From NCBI GenBank assembly GCA_943912855.1, contig CALTVC010000015.1, positions 19,738 through 83,737 on the forward strand: 64,000 nucleotides of DNA. The letters are read 5' to 3'. Both the position numbers and the translations under genes were made by a program. Position 1 is the first letter of the stretch; each line of letters opens with the position of its first letter. The notes under the pieces were generated by a model, which searched no databases, was not told where the DNA came from, and saw nothing but the letters and a program-made list of their open reading frames with translations. Positions 34,263 to 44,300 of this stretch are shown here, piece by piece. The stretch is from an uncultured Flavobacterium sp. GTDB taxonomy: Bacteria; Bacteroidota; Bacteroidia; Flavobacteriales; Flavobacteriaceae.

Positions 34263-35837
34263 ATGGCAGAAATTAAAGCTGCTGAAATTTCAGCAATATT
34301 AAAGAAACAATTGTCCGGTTTTGAATCGGGTGCTACACTGGAAGAGGTAGGAACTGTTCTTCAGGTAGGTGACGGTATTGCCCGTATTTACGGACTTAGC
34401 AATGCTCAGTATGGTGAGCTTGTACAGTTTGAAAGCGGGTTAGAAGGTATTGTATTGAACCTAGAAGAAGACAATGTGGGCGTAGTATTGCTTGGCTCGT
34501 CTGTAGGTGTTGCAGAAGGTTCTACCGTTAAAAGGCAAAACCGTATTGCATCGCTTAAAGTAGGTGAGCAAATGATAGGCCGTGTTGTAGATACACTAGG
34601 TAACCCAATAGATGGTAAAGGCCCTATAGGTGGAGATCTTTATGAGATGCCACTAGAGCGTAAAGCTCCGGGTGTAATTTACCGTCAGCCGGTAACTGAG
34701 CCGCTACAAACAGGTATTAAAGCTATCGATGCCATGATCCCTGTAGGACGTGGTCAGCGTGAGCTTGTGATTGGTGACCGTCAGACAGGTAAAACTACCG
34801 TGTGTATAGACACCATCCTTAACCAAAAAGAATTTTACGATGCAGGTAAGCCTGTATTCTGTATATATGTTGCTATAGGCCAAAAGGCTTCTACAGTAGC
34901 AGGTATTGCTAAGACCCTTGAAGAAAAAGGTGCTCTTGCTTATACCATCATCGTTGCCGCTAACGCGTCTGACCCGGCTCCTATGCAGGTTTACGCTCCA
35001 ATGGCAGGTGCTGCAATAGGTGAGTACTTCCGTGATACGGGCCGTCCGGCACTTATCATTTATGATGACCTTTCTAAGCAAGCGGTAGCATACCGTGAAG
35101 TATCGCTTCTACTTCGTCGTCCACCAGGACGTGAGGCATACCCAGGTGACGTATTCTACCTTCACTCAAGACTTCTTGAGCGTGCTGCAAAAGTTATCGC
35201 TGATGACAGCATTGCAAAAGAAATGAACGACCTTCCGGAGGCACTTAAGCCAATAGTTAAAGGTGGTGGATCACTTACTGCACTTCCTATCATCGAAACT
35301 CAGGCGGGTGACGTTTCTGCATACATCCCTACAAACGTAATTTCTATTACAGATGGTCAGATATTCCTTGAGTCAGACTTGTTCAACTCTGGTGTACGTC
35401 CGGCTATTAACGTAGGTATCTCTGTATCTCGTGTAGGTGGTAACGCTCAGATTAAGTCAATGAAAAAAGTTGCGGGTACACTTAAGCTAGACCAGGCTCA
35501 GTACCGCGAACTTGAAGCATTTGCTAAGTTCGGTTCAGACCTTGACGCAGTTACTATGAACGTAATTGAAAAAGGTAAGCGTAACGTGGAAATCCTTAAA
35601 CAAAGCGTAAACGACCCGTTTACTGTAGAGGATCAGGTAGCGATTATCTATGCAGGTTCTAAAAATCTACTTAAAAACGTTCCTGTAAACAAAGTAAAAG
35701 AGTTTGAAAAAGACTTTATTGCTTACCTAAACGCTCAGCACAAGGATACCCTTAACGCGCTTAAAGCAGGTAAATTTACAGACGAAATCACAGACGTGCT
35801 TGAGAAAGCAGCTGCTGAGATCGCTTCAAAATATTAA
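34263..35837 (+). CDS. atpA: F1 ATP synthase subunit alpha
   Basis: 524 residues. Walker A GDRQTGKT at about 171-178, and the conserved [59 protein letters not shown] and [33 protein letters not shown]. Non-catalytic nucleotide site of F1. Full length; no anomalies. The gene encoding beta is not in this window. Confidence 0.97.
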   Translation: MAEIKAAEISAILKKQLSGFESGATLEEVGTVLQVGDGIARIYGLSNAQYGELVQFESGLEGIVLNLEEDNVGVVLLGSSVGVAEGSTVKRQNRIASLKVGEQMIGRVVDTLGNPIDGKGPIGGDLYEMPLERKAPGVIYRQPVTEPLQTGIKAIDAMIPVGRGQRELVIGDRQTGKTTVCIDTILNQKEFYDAGKPVFCIYVAIGQKASTVAGIAKTLEEKGALAYTIIVAANASDPAPMQVYAPMAGAAIGEYFRDTGRPALIIYDDLSKQAVAYREVSLLLRRPPGREAYPGDVFYLHSRLLERAAKVIADDSIAKEMNDLPEALKPIVKGGGSLTALPIIETQAGDVSAYIPTNVISITDGQIFLESDLFNSGVRPAINVGISVSRVGGNAQIKSMKKVAGTLKLDQAQYRELEAFAKFGSDLDAVTMNVIEKGKRNVEILKQSVNDPFTVEDQVAIIYAGSKNLLKNVPVNKVKEFEKDFIAYLNAQHKDTLNALKAGKFTDEITDVLEKAAAEIASKY

Positions 35838-35850
35838 TTTTTCAATGTAT

Positions 35851-35880
35851 CAATGTACCAGTTAACCAATTGGTACATTG
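35851..35880 (+). promoter_or_regulatory. hairpin in the atpA-atpG gap
   Basis: 10-bp perfect arms CAATGTACCA / TGGTACATTG with a 10-nt loop, followed by T-rich sequence. It may set relative alpha and gamma levels or be a remnant terminator. Confidence 0.4.
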
Positions 35881-35908
35881 TTTAATTGTTTAATTTTCAC
35901 ATTAAAAA

Positions 35909-36775
35909 ATGGCAAACTTAAAGGAAATACGTAACAGGATTGCTTCCGTTTCATCGACCATGCAAATTACAAGCGCGATGAAAATGGTTTCGGCTGCAAA
36001 GCTTAAAAAGGCTCAGGATGCTATTACAGCAATGAGGCCTTATTCGCAAAAGCTAACCGAACTATTACAAAACCTTAGCGCTACGCTAGAGGGTAATACA
36101 GGAGGCGCATTTGCCGAGCAACGCCCGGTAAATAAAGTCCTTATTGTAGCCATAACCTCTAACAGGGGGCTTTGCGGTGCGTTTAACACTAACGTGATTA
36201 AGCAGGTAAAAAACCTTCAGGATGTTACTTACGCCGGTAAGCAGGTAGATGTACTTGCCATAGGTAAAAAAGGTAACGACGTTCTGAAGAAACTTGCTAA
36301 TGTTACCGAAAACCAAAGCAGCCTGTATGACGCGCTTACCTTTGAAAACACTGCCCGTATAGCCCAGTCGCTTATGGACAGGTTTGCAGCAGGTGAGTAC
36401 GACAGGATAGAGCTTGTATATAACCACTTTAAGAATGCGGGTACGCAGATTATCATCACTGAGCAGTTTTTACCGCTTGCTCCTGCAGATGCTGCTGCCG
36501 AAAGCAATACTGAGCTTGATTACATCTTTGAGCCATCTAAAGAAGAAATCGTGCTTAGCCTTATTCCGCTTTCGCTAAAAACCCAGCTGTATAAAGCAGT
36601 ACGTGATTCATTTGCTTCTGAGCACGGTGCCCGTATGACGGCAATGCACAAAGCTACTGATAACGCTACCGCTATGCGTAACCAGCTTAAACTTACTTAC
36701 AACAAGGCCCGTCAGGCTGCCATTACCGGCGAAATCCTTGAAATTGTAGGTGGTGCTGAAGCGCTTAACAATTAA
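35909..36775 (+). CDS. atpG: F1 ATP synthase subunit gamma
   Basis: 288 residues. N-terminal helix NRIASVSSTMQITSAMKMVSAAKLKKAQ and the C-terminal coiled coil ending MTAMHKATDNATAMRNQLKLTYNKARQAAITGEILEIVGGAEAL are the rotor shaft. Central LIVAITSNRGLCGAFNTNV is conserved. Last gene of the operon; terminator 26 nt later. Confidence 0.95.
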   Translation: MANLKEIRNRIASVSSTMQITSAMKMVSAAKLKKAQDAITAMRPYSQKLTELLQNLSATLEGNTGGAFAEQRPVNKVLIVAITSNRGLCGAFNTNVIKQVKNLQDVTYAGKQVDVLAIGKKGNDVLKKLANVTENQSSLYDALTFENTARIAQSLMDRFAAGEYDRIELVYNHFKNAGTQIIITEQFLPLAPADAAAESNTELDYIFEPSKEEIVLSLIPLSLKTQLYKAVRDSFASEHGARMTAMHKATDNATAMRNQLKLTYNKARQAAITGEILEIVGGAEALNN

Positions 36776-36800
36776 TATATACAAAACAAACATAGTGAAG

Positions 36801-36826
36801 AGGCTACCTACGGGTGGCCTTTTTTA
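36801..36826 (+). terminator. terminator closing the atp operon
   Basis: 8-bp stem AGGCTACC / GGTGGCCT with TACG loop and T6 run. Confidence 0.75.
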
Positions 36827-36866
36827 TTTATACTGAAATGTGCCAATGTACTTTTTCGGGATTTTG

Positions 36867-36874
36867 TACGTTTG
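36867..36874 (+). promoter_or_regulatory. -7 box TACGTTTG before the secreted protein gene
   Basis: TAnnTTTG match 27 nt before ATG 36902. Confidence 0.5.
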
Positions 36875-36901
36875 TTGTTCAATTACTTTTAAGATTTAAA
36901 A

Positions 36902-37744
36902 ATGTTTATAAGAAAGTTTTCTATAGTGCTGCTTGCTATGATGGGTATTACGGTTTATGCACAGACGGGTAAGCAGGTTACGCTAAGCCACGGCTACAGA
37001 CCCGAAACCACCTACAAGCAAACCCTTGCCCAGCAGCATAGCACTACCATACAGTACAAAGCAAATGAAGATGTGCTGAATGTACTGAAAGAGCAGGGAG
37101 TGCAAAACCCTACGGTGCAAAACATCAATTCCGGATATACTACCGAAGTAAAAACAGGCAAGTCATTAGATGGTAAGACCTTTCCGCTAACCATAAAGTT
37201 TCTTAAAGTACCCCAGGGTTTTGAAAAAGGCGGGCTTACCACATCGACTAAGATTTACGGGCATGGTGAAATAGGCACGTTCCCCAAGATAGACTCTATA
37301 GCCTCACCTGAAATGAGCGACAAGCTAAAGACAACTCTCCTTGCTACCATAGACGGTTTGCTTAGCCAGACGAAATTCCCCGAGAAGGCTTTTAAGAAAG
37401 GAGAAACCCAGCAGGTTATTTCGCCGGTAACAGTGCCTATAGCAGGAACTACCATAGACATGGACCTGATCACTGATTATACGCTTACCGAGATTAAAAA
37501 CAACATTGCAAAGTTCAATATTGCCATTACGTATAAAACCAAAACTGCCGACCCAAAATACAGGATTACAGGTTTGGGTAGCGGTAAGGGTGTTATGGAC
37601 TATGATATTAAAAAGAAGTTCCCGGTTTCGCAAAAAAGCGACATCATTATGCAAATGGCCTTTACCTATAAAGAGTTTGACATGGAAATTAATTCTAATA
37701 TGCATTACGATATTTCCTGCCAGATTGTTCCTGATGCTAAATAA
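36902..37744 (+). CDS. secreted hypothetical protein
   Basis: 280 residues. MFIRKFSIVLLAMMGITVYAQ is a signal peptide; no C-terminal sorting domain. The mature part is beta-rich with a repeated pattern of paired strands (TTIDMDLITDYTLTEIKNNIAKFNIAITY). The 'Y-x-P-x-T-T-Y-K-Q' opening recalls periplasmic or outer-membrane associated beta proteins, but I do not recognise a family. Single gene with its own box and convergent terminator. Confidence 0.65.
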   Translation: MFIRKFSIVLLAMMGITVYAQTGKQVTLSHGYRPETTYKQTLAQQHSTTIQYKANEDVLNVLKEQGVQNPTVQNINSGYTTEVKTGKSLDGKTFPLTIKFLKVPQGFEKGGLTTSTKIYGHGEIGTFPKIDSIASPEMSDKLKTTLLATIDGLLSQTKFPEKAFKKGETQQVISPVTVPIAGTTIDMDLITDYTLTEIKNNIAKFNIAITYKTKTADPKYRITGLGSGKGVMDYDIKKKFPVSQKSDIIMQMAFTYKEFDMEINSNMHYDISCQIVPDAK

Positions 37745-37766
37745 CAATCCGGATTTTACCCAATAA

Positions 37767-37794
37767 AAAACGCCACCCAATTGGGTGGCGTTTT
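37767..37794. terminator. bidirectional terminator between convergent genes
   Basis: 12-bp perfect arms AAAACGCCACCC / GGGTGGCGTTTT with AATT loop. Confidence 0.85.
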
Positions 37795-37816
37795 CGCATA
37801 TTAAAAGTTAGGAAAC

Positions 37817-40800
37817 TTAGTTCTTAATCACTTTAACGGCAGATGTCCTGTCGCCAGAAGTAACTTGTAGGATGTACGTTCCTGCGGCAACACCGGCAAG
37901 GTTAAGCTGTGCCTGAGTACCGTTTGCACTTTGTGTAAGTACGGTTTGCCCAAGAAGGTTAACCAATGTAAGCTGGCTTATGCTTGCGCCTGCCTGTACG
38001 TTTATAAGCGTATTTGCAGGGTTAGGGAATACTACAAATCCGTTTTTACCAAAACTGTCTGTGCCAGATACAGCGCTCGTAGTAAAGCTACCTGTTACAG
38101 CTGCAGATGTACACATTTCGTTTATAGCTGTAGCGCTATAGTAGTACGTAGTGTCGCCCGTTAGGCTGGAAAGTGATAATGATGTACTGTTTGAAGTAAA
38201 CGGCGAACCTTCTACCGGAATAGTCATAGCCTCATCTGTATAAAGCGCGTAGCTGTAAGAATCTGCTTCGGCGCTGCCTGCAAGCAGACCAAAAGTTACG
38301 CTGGCTGTAGTTTCAGACGGGAATGTAAATGCCGAGTTAAGTACCGGACACTCGTTTACCAGTTGTGCAGATACGGCAAAGATATTCGGTACAGGCTCTG
38401 TATCACCGTCTGATGATTTACTGATGGTGATAGAGTTTATGGTTTTAAACTGGTTATCTGTGCTAATAGGCAGTGTTATGTAGAATACTTTAGAGTTGCC
38501 TGTTTCAGGACCACCTATGGCATTCGCCCTGTTAGCACGGCCAATGTTAGAGATAAGTGCCGGTTGTACGGCTGTTCCCGGATCGAACCAGTCGGTTACT
38601 GAAATTGCCGGCTCTACCTGAGTGGTGCCATCGGCAAAGTTTACGGTAACATCAATATTAGAATATCCGCTACCTGAAGTTACTGCAAAGTAAAGGTTGT
38701 TTGCTTTTACAGGATTAGTAAGTGTAAGAGTACCTTCCTGACCTTGTGCGGCAAGCCTTAACGAGTTATTTCCACTGTAATCTGCAAGAAGGAATTCCAG
38801 TCCTGCTACACCACTGTTTGGCAATCTTCTGTTTACAGGTAGCCCTACGCTTGTAGTACTGCCTGTAGCGCTGTTTCTGTAATTCATTGCCATATAGGCA
38901 TTATTAGCGCCGTCTACACCCGCTGTTGTACTAACGTTAGCTATTCCGGTACCGTTAGCAATTACGTCGGCATTAAAGCCTGTTACGGTAAGCGGAGTAT
39001 AGTTACTTTGTGTGGTAAAGCTAAGTGCTTCTGTCCACGTATCGTTATTACAGCTTCCTGTGCTGGCTTTTACTTTGTAATAGTACGTAGCGCCTATTTC
39101 AAGATTGCTTATTACGTAACTGTTTGTAGTAGTTGTCTGCGTAGTTACAAGCGTTGTAAGTTCGGCATCAGAGTATACTTCTACAGTATATGTAGTTTCT
39201 GCACCACCCGGTCCATCTACAGATGTCCAGTTTAGCGTAGCGCCATAGTTGCCTATGTTACTGGCTCCTGAGTTAGCCGTAGCTGTAGCGCAGGTTGTAG
39301 CACCAGATACTCCGCCCTCACTGTATACAGGGCCAAAGCAGCTGATACCGCCATCGTTATACGCAAAAGAAGTATAGTAATAATGTGTGTTTGCCGATAC
39401 GAAATCAGTAAAGGAAGGAGCTGTAGCAGATGATGCCACAACGGTACCTCCGCCAAGCGTAGCACCTATAGGATAGGTAGTACCTAATACAGGAGTCGCG
39501 GTTAGTACTGCTGTACTGCGAACCAATATATATCCGTTAGGAGCAGGAGCAGAAGAATCAGAAGGGGTAACGGTTACAGTAATGTTACTTGCCGTAACGT
39601 TTCCGGCTTCAACATCGGGAGTGCCCGGAGTTTCGCAGTTTGCAGGTTGCTCTGCTACGTTTAGGGTATAGTCTTCTGTTTCGCCATAGCTAAAGTCGTT
39701 ACAAGGCCCCATGGTATTACCATAGTAATAAGCCGATCGTACACGTAGCCTGTAGCTTCCGGTAGGAGTATTTGCCGGGATGGCTATGGTAGCGGTATGT
39801 GTTTCGCTATCTCCCCAAGAACCGGCAACATTTACCAGTGTTTCGCCTTCGTCATCAAAGCTAAGGTTATTGTTCCAGTCTATGTAAACACCTACAGAGT
39901 CATAGCCTGCATAGCGTGTTACGCTAATATCAAACGAACTTCCGGCTGCTTTGCTAACCGCCATAGCAGTGTAGTTTTCATAGCCACTGCCAGACTCGGT
40001 TGTGTTGTTTATGTTTGTGTATCCTCCCGTAGTCGTTACGTTAGTAATGTAATCGTCATAAGGGTAGTTGATGCCTGGTGTACAATATCCGTGAAGGAAT
40101 GAGCCCGTTACCGGAGCCGAATCACAAACGCCATTATTTGCCTTTACCCTGTAGTAATAGGTGGTATCTATGGTAAGGCCACTTATAGCCTGAGTGGTAC
40201 CTTCTACGTTTGTAAATGGAGAGCCGGTAATAGGAGTGGTCATTGCAGCATCTGTAAATACCTCAACAGTGTAGGTAACGGCTGTAGATGAACCTGCTGA
40301 GGCAAGTGCCCAGCTTATGGCGCCGGTTGTAAAGGTAGTAGAGGCTCCCGAAGCCGAAGCCATTTCAGGACAGTCTGAAACCAGTTTTGCCGAGACGCCA
40401 AATATATTAAGCGCACCAGACGTACCGTTCTTAGTTACAGTGATGCTTTCTATTGTTTTATTTTGATTGGCTACATCTACATTTAACGTAAGCTGGTACA
40501 TGCGCGGGTCTGTAGAAGAGCCCTGCATACCGTTATCAAAACGGCTTACGCGCCCTGTACCCTGGTAGGCAGATGGCAATAAAGTACTGTAATACCAGTC
40601 TGGGATTGTAGATCCGTTTACGGTCTGGCTCGTACCATCGGTAAAGTTAATGGCTAGTGTTATGCTACTGTCACCGCTGCCTGAGGTGGCAATGATATAC
40701 AGGTTCGTAGCACTAATGGCATCAGAAAAGGCAAGAGTACCTGTTGCTGCGTTTTCTACTAATTTAAGCGCATTGTTTCCGTTGTAAGGCGCCAGGTTAA

Positions 40801-41083
40801 ACACCACATTTGAGTTTGCCAATGATGTAATGACACCACTTGCGGGAAGCGAATAACTTGGTGCGCTGGAAGATGCTGTGGCCCTGAAATCAGCGCTTAA
40901 AAAAGCATAGCCAGAATTGTCAATGTCTGATGTGGTGCTTTGAGATGCATCGCCTACACCATTTGCAATAACATCCTGGTTAAAACCGGAGGAAACCGCT
41001 AAGGGTTGGTAAGTTTGGCCGTACGATACTCCCGCTGCAAGAAGCAGTAAAGAGCCTGAGGCCAGGCGTAATTTTCTTTTCAT
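37817..41083 (-). CDS. giant T9SS-exported adhesin-like protein 1
   Basis: 1088 residues. Signal peptide 1-22; a beta-rich module at about 24-235 (YQPLAVSSGFNQDVIANGVG...); FN3-like domain (about 237-330, TVEVFTDAAMTTPITGSPF); GEVED domain (about 335-475, DWNNNLSFDDEGETLVNVAG); two more FN3-like domains; a second copy of the N-terminal module at about 690-915 (YTPLTVTGFNADVIANGTG); another FN3-like domain; and a type A T9SS sorting domain (about 1015-1088, FVVFPNPANTLINVQAG ... GTYILQVTSGDRT). It is secreted through the outer membrane and probably cell-attached. It has a tandem paralogue upstream on the same strand. Confidence 0.85.
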   Translation of the reverse strand: MKRKLRLASGSLLLLAAGVSYGQTYQPLAVSSGFNQDVIANGVGDASQSTTSDIDNSGYAFLSADFRATASSSAPSYSLPASGVITSLANSNVVFNLAPYNGNNALKLVENAATGTLAFSDAISATNLYIIATSGSGDSSITLAINFTDGTSQTVNGSTIPDWYYSTLLPSAYQGTGRVSRFDNGMQGSSTDPRMYQLTLNVDVANQNKTIESITVTKNGTSGALNIFGVSAKLVSDCPEMASASGASTTFTTGAISWALASAGSSTAVTYTVEVFTDAAMTTPITGSPFTNVEGTTQAISGLTIDTTYYYRVKANNGVCDSAPVTGSFLHGYCTPGINYPYDDYITNVTTTGGYTNINNTTESGSGYENYTAMAVSKAAGSSFDISVTRYAGYDSVGVYIDWNNNLSFDDEGETLVNVAGSWGDSETHTATIAIPANTPTGSYRLRVRSAYYYGNTMGPCNDFSYGETEDYTLNVAEQPANCETPGTPDVEAGNVTASNITVTVTPSDSSAPAPNGYILVRSTAVLTATPVLGTTYPIGATLGGGTVVASSATAPSFTDFVSANTHYYYTSFAYNDGGISCFGPVYSEGGVSGATTCATATANSGASNIGNYGATLNWTSVDGPGGAETTYTVEVYSDAELTTLVTTQTTTTNSYVISNLEIGATYYYKVKASTGSCNNDTWTEALSFTTQSNYTPLTVTGFNADVIANGTGIANVSTTAGVDGANNAYMAMNYRNSATGSTTSVGLPVNRRLPNSGVAGLEFLLADYSGNNSLRLAAQGQEGTLTLTNPVKANNLYFAVTSGSGYSNIDVTVNFADGTTQVEPAISVTDWFDPGTAVQPALISNIGRANRANAIGGPETGNSKVFYITLPISTDNQFKTINSITISKSSDGDTEPVPNIFAVSAQLVNECPVLNSAFTFPSETTASVTFGLLAGSAEADSYSYALYTDEAMTIPVEGSPFTSNSTSLSLSSLTGDTTYYYSATAINEMCTSAAVTGSFTTSAVSGTDSFGKNGFVVFPNPANTLINVQAGASISQLTLVNLLGQTVLTQSANGTQAQLNLAGVAAGTYILQVTSGDRTSAVKVIKN

Positions 41084-41265
41084 AGGTAATGGGTAATAAT
41101 AAATGTTATTTGTTTCTTAAAAGTATGTAGAAACACCTCTTAATTATGTTAAAATAAGTGAATATAACAAAATAAGACTTTTCGTTAAAAAAATATAACT
41201 GATTGTTTGATTTATGAGGTTTTAAAGGGGTTTTAGCCAGATATGATTTAATTATATAACAAAAA

Positions 41266-41288
41266 CGCCGTCCCTTTTGGGGACGGCG
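41266..41288 (-). terminator. terminator downstream of the second T9SS protein gene
   Basis: 9-bp arms CGCCGTCCC / GGGACGGCG; a TTTTTG run follows on the minus strand. Confidence 0.75.
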
Positions 41289-41315
41289 CCTTAACAATAT
41301 TATTTTACCTAAACT

Positions 41316-44300
41316 TTATTGTTTCACAACTTTTGCAGTAGTGGTTCTTTCTCCTGCAGTTACCTGAAGGATGTATGTTCCATTAGCAATGTGGCTTATG
41401 TTTAGTTGTGCCTGTGTACCGTTAGCAGTTTGCTCAAGTACGGTTTGACCCAATAGGTTTACCAGGGCAAGTTTTGTAATACTTTCACCTGCCTGTACAT
41501 TAAGGACAGCGTTTGCAGGGTTAGGGTATACAACAAGCGTGTTTTTACCAAAGTTGTCAGTACCTGAAGTAAGGTGTACTGTAATGGCTGTAACTATGCT
41601 GTCGCAATCGCCGTTGCTTTGGCTTACATAATATGTAGTACCATCTACAAGTTCAGAGAACGGATCAATTTCTACATAATCATTTCCATCAAGTGTAAAC
41701 CATGTAGCGGTAGCGCCTTCAGCCAAAGTAACTGTAAGGTCAGCAAGAGTTTCACCCGATGTAAAATCCTGTTCAGCCTCAGCTACAGGAGCAACCGGAG
41801 CTGTAGCAATAGTAACGCTTACAGAGCCTGCATCACTTGTACAACCGTTAACGGTTTGTGTTACATAGTATGTGCCGGTTACAAGAGCTGTAGTGGTTTC
41901 TATAGCCGAACCACCTTCTGTAGCGTACCATGTAAGGATTGCGTTATCAGCAGCAGTAACAACAATGTCAGCAACTGTAGCACTTCCGCAGAAAGTTTGC
42001 GCATCTGCAGTTGGTACGTTAGATGTAGTACAAAGTGTAGTAAAGCTTCCTGTTACCGGAGCCGATGTACATATTTCGTTAATAGCAGTAGCGCTGTAGT
42101 AGTATGTAGTGTTTCCGGTAAGTTCTGTAATAGAAAGCATACCGTTAGTGCTGGTAAATGGCGAGCCTTGTACAGGAGTGGTCATGGCTTCGTCTGTATA
42201 CAGTTCGTAGCTGTAAGAAGAAGCACCTGCACTACCTGCCTGTAATCCGAAGGTAACACTTGCTGTTGTATCTGTAGTAAATGCAAAAGCTGTGTTTAGT
42301 ACCGGACACTCGTTAATGATTTGTGCCGAAAGTCCGAAGATGTTTGGTACTGGTTCTGTAGCACCTCCAGATGTTTTAGCAAAAGTAACCGAAGTAATGT
42401 TCTTGCCAAGGTTGGCCGAATCTATAGCTATGGTAATGTAAAATACTTTAGAAGCTCCTGTTTCTACGTTACCGGTTGCGTTAGCCCTGTTAGCACGGCC
42501 AATGCCAGATATTAGTGCAGGTTGTGTAGCTGTTCCGGCAACATACCAGTCAAGTAAAGAGATAGCCGATACTGCCTGAGTAGAACCGTCGGCAAAGTTA
42601 ACGATGGCATCTATTGTAGAAGCTCCACTACCTGAAGTAAGCGAAACATAAAGGTTACTTGCCTTAACAGGTTTAGTAAGAGTTAGCGTGCCGCTTTGTG
42701 CTTGTGCAGGAAGCCTAAGTGAGTTATTGCCTGTATAATCGGCAAGAAGGAATTCAAGACCCGCAATACCACTATTTGTAAGCCTTCTGTTTACTGGTAA
42801 ACCTACCGAAGTAACAGCTCCTGTAGCAGTGTTTTTGTAGTTAAGCGCTATGTAAGCGTTGTTTGCTCCGTCTACACCGGCTGTGGTGCTTATGTTAGCA
42901 ATACCGGTACCGTTAGCAATTACGTCCTGGTTAAAACCTGTTACGGTTAGCGGAGTATAAGCACTCTGTGTAGTAAAGCTCATGCTACCTGTCCAGGCAT
43001 CATTGGCACAGTTGCCTGTTTGTGCTTTAACACGGTAGTAATACGTAGCACCTACACCAAGATTTGTAAGGGTATAAATGTTTGTATCTGTTGTAAACGT
43101 GCTTTCAAGGTCTAAAAGATCCTGGTCGTTATATAGCTCTACAGTATATGTAGTTTCAGTACCACCGGTACCTACAACAGATGTCCAGTTAAGATCTGCA
43201 CTGTTAAAGCTTATGTTACTTGCTCCAGAGTTTACTGTAGCTATAGCGCAACTTGTACCTTCAACTGTGTCAGCAGCACCATAAATAGGACCAAAGCAAA
43301 CTAAACCACCTTGGTTGTAAGCAAATACTGTGTAGTAGAAATGGGTGTTAGCCGCAACGAAGTCAGTGAAAGAAGGAGGAGTTGTACCTACAGATACTAC
43401 GCTACCTCCACCTATGGTATTACCGGCTACATAAACAGTACCATTTACAGGTTCTGCTGTAAGAGCTGCAGTACTGCGAACAAGTATGTAACCTGCAGGT
43501 GCTGTGTCAGGAGCAGTTGTAGCAACAGTTATAGAACTTGCGGTAACGTCAGATACGGCTATAGCAGCAGCGGCCGGAGCCGGACAATCTGCAGGGCGTT
43601 CTCCAACAACAAGTGTGTAATCTTCAAACTCAGTATACGTAGTAGAATTACCACAAGGTGAAGTAATAGCACCGCTATAGCTGTCGCCTATCCTCATGCG
43701 GTATGCGCCTACAGCCTGGGTGGCAGGTATGGTAATAGTACCACTGTAGCTAGATGCATAGGTTGTAGTACCTACCAGCCTTTCGCCTTCGTCATTAAAA
43801 TCCATGTCGCCATTCCAGTCTACCCAAATATAGAAATAGCCCGTATTTGTACTTTGGTTAATGGTAATGTTAAACGACCCGCCTGGTATTTGTGTTACTG
43901 CATGCGTAGCTGAGAAGTTAGTATAACCTGCAGTACCAAGTCCTGTTGGATTGCTTATGTTGGTTAAACCACCTGTAGTAGTTACATTACTAAGGTAATA
44001 CGTAGTACTGGTTGAATATCCTGAAGGAATACAATATCCTGTGTAAAGGCTGCCTGTTGCATAGTTTGAATCACAAGCACCGTTATTTGCTTTAACTCTG
44101 TAGTAGTACGTCGTTTCGGCAGTTAGCCCTGTTACAAGCTGAGTCGTAGCAGTTACATCTGTAAACGGAGAACCGGTTACAGGGGTAGTAAAGGCGGCAT
44201 CAGTATAAACTTCAACAGTATACGTGGTTGTAGTACCACCGCTACCGTTAGTACCCAATACCCAGCTTATGTTAGCACTTGTAGGTGAAACAATAGATGA

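Noticed and set aside
41266..41288. CRISPR-like or repeat array
   Set aside because: Only a single hairpin. No spaced direct repeats with unique spacers occur anywhere in the window.
41574..42245. 223-codon plus-strand frame rich in Ser, Cys and Tyr
   Set aside because: Antisense to the T9SS protein gene; composition is what the antisense of a Thr/Ala/Gly-rich repeat protein gives, with no domain and no start context.
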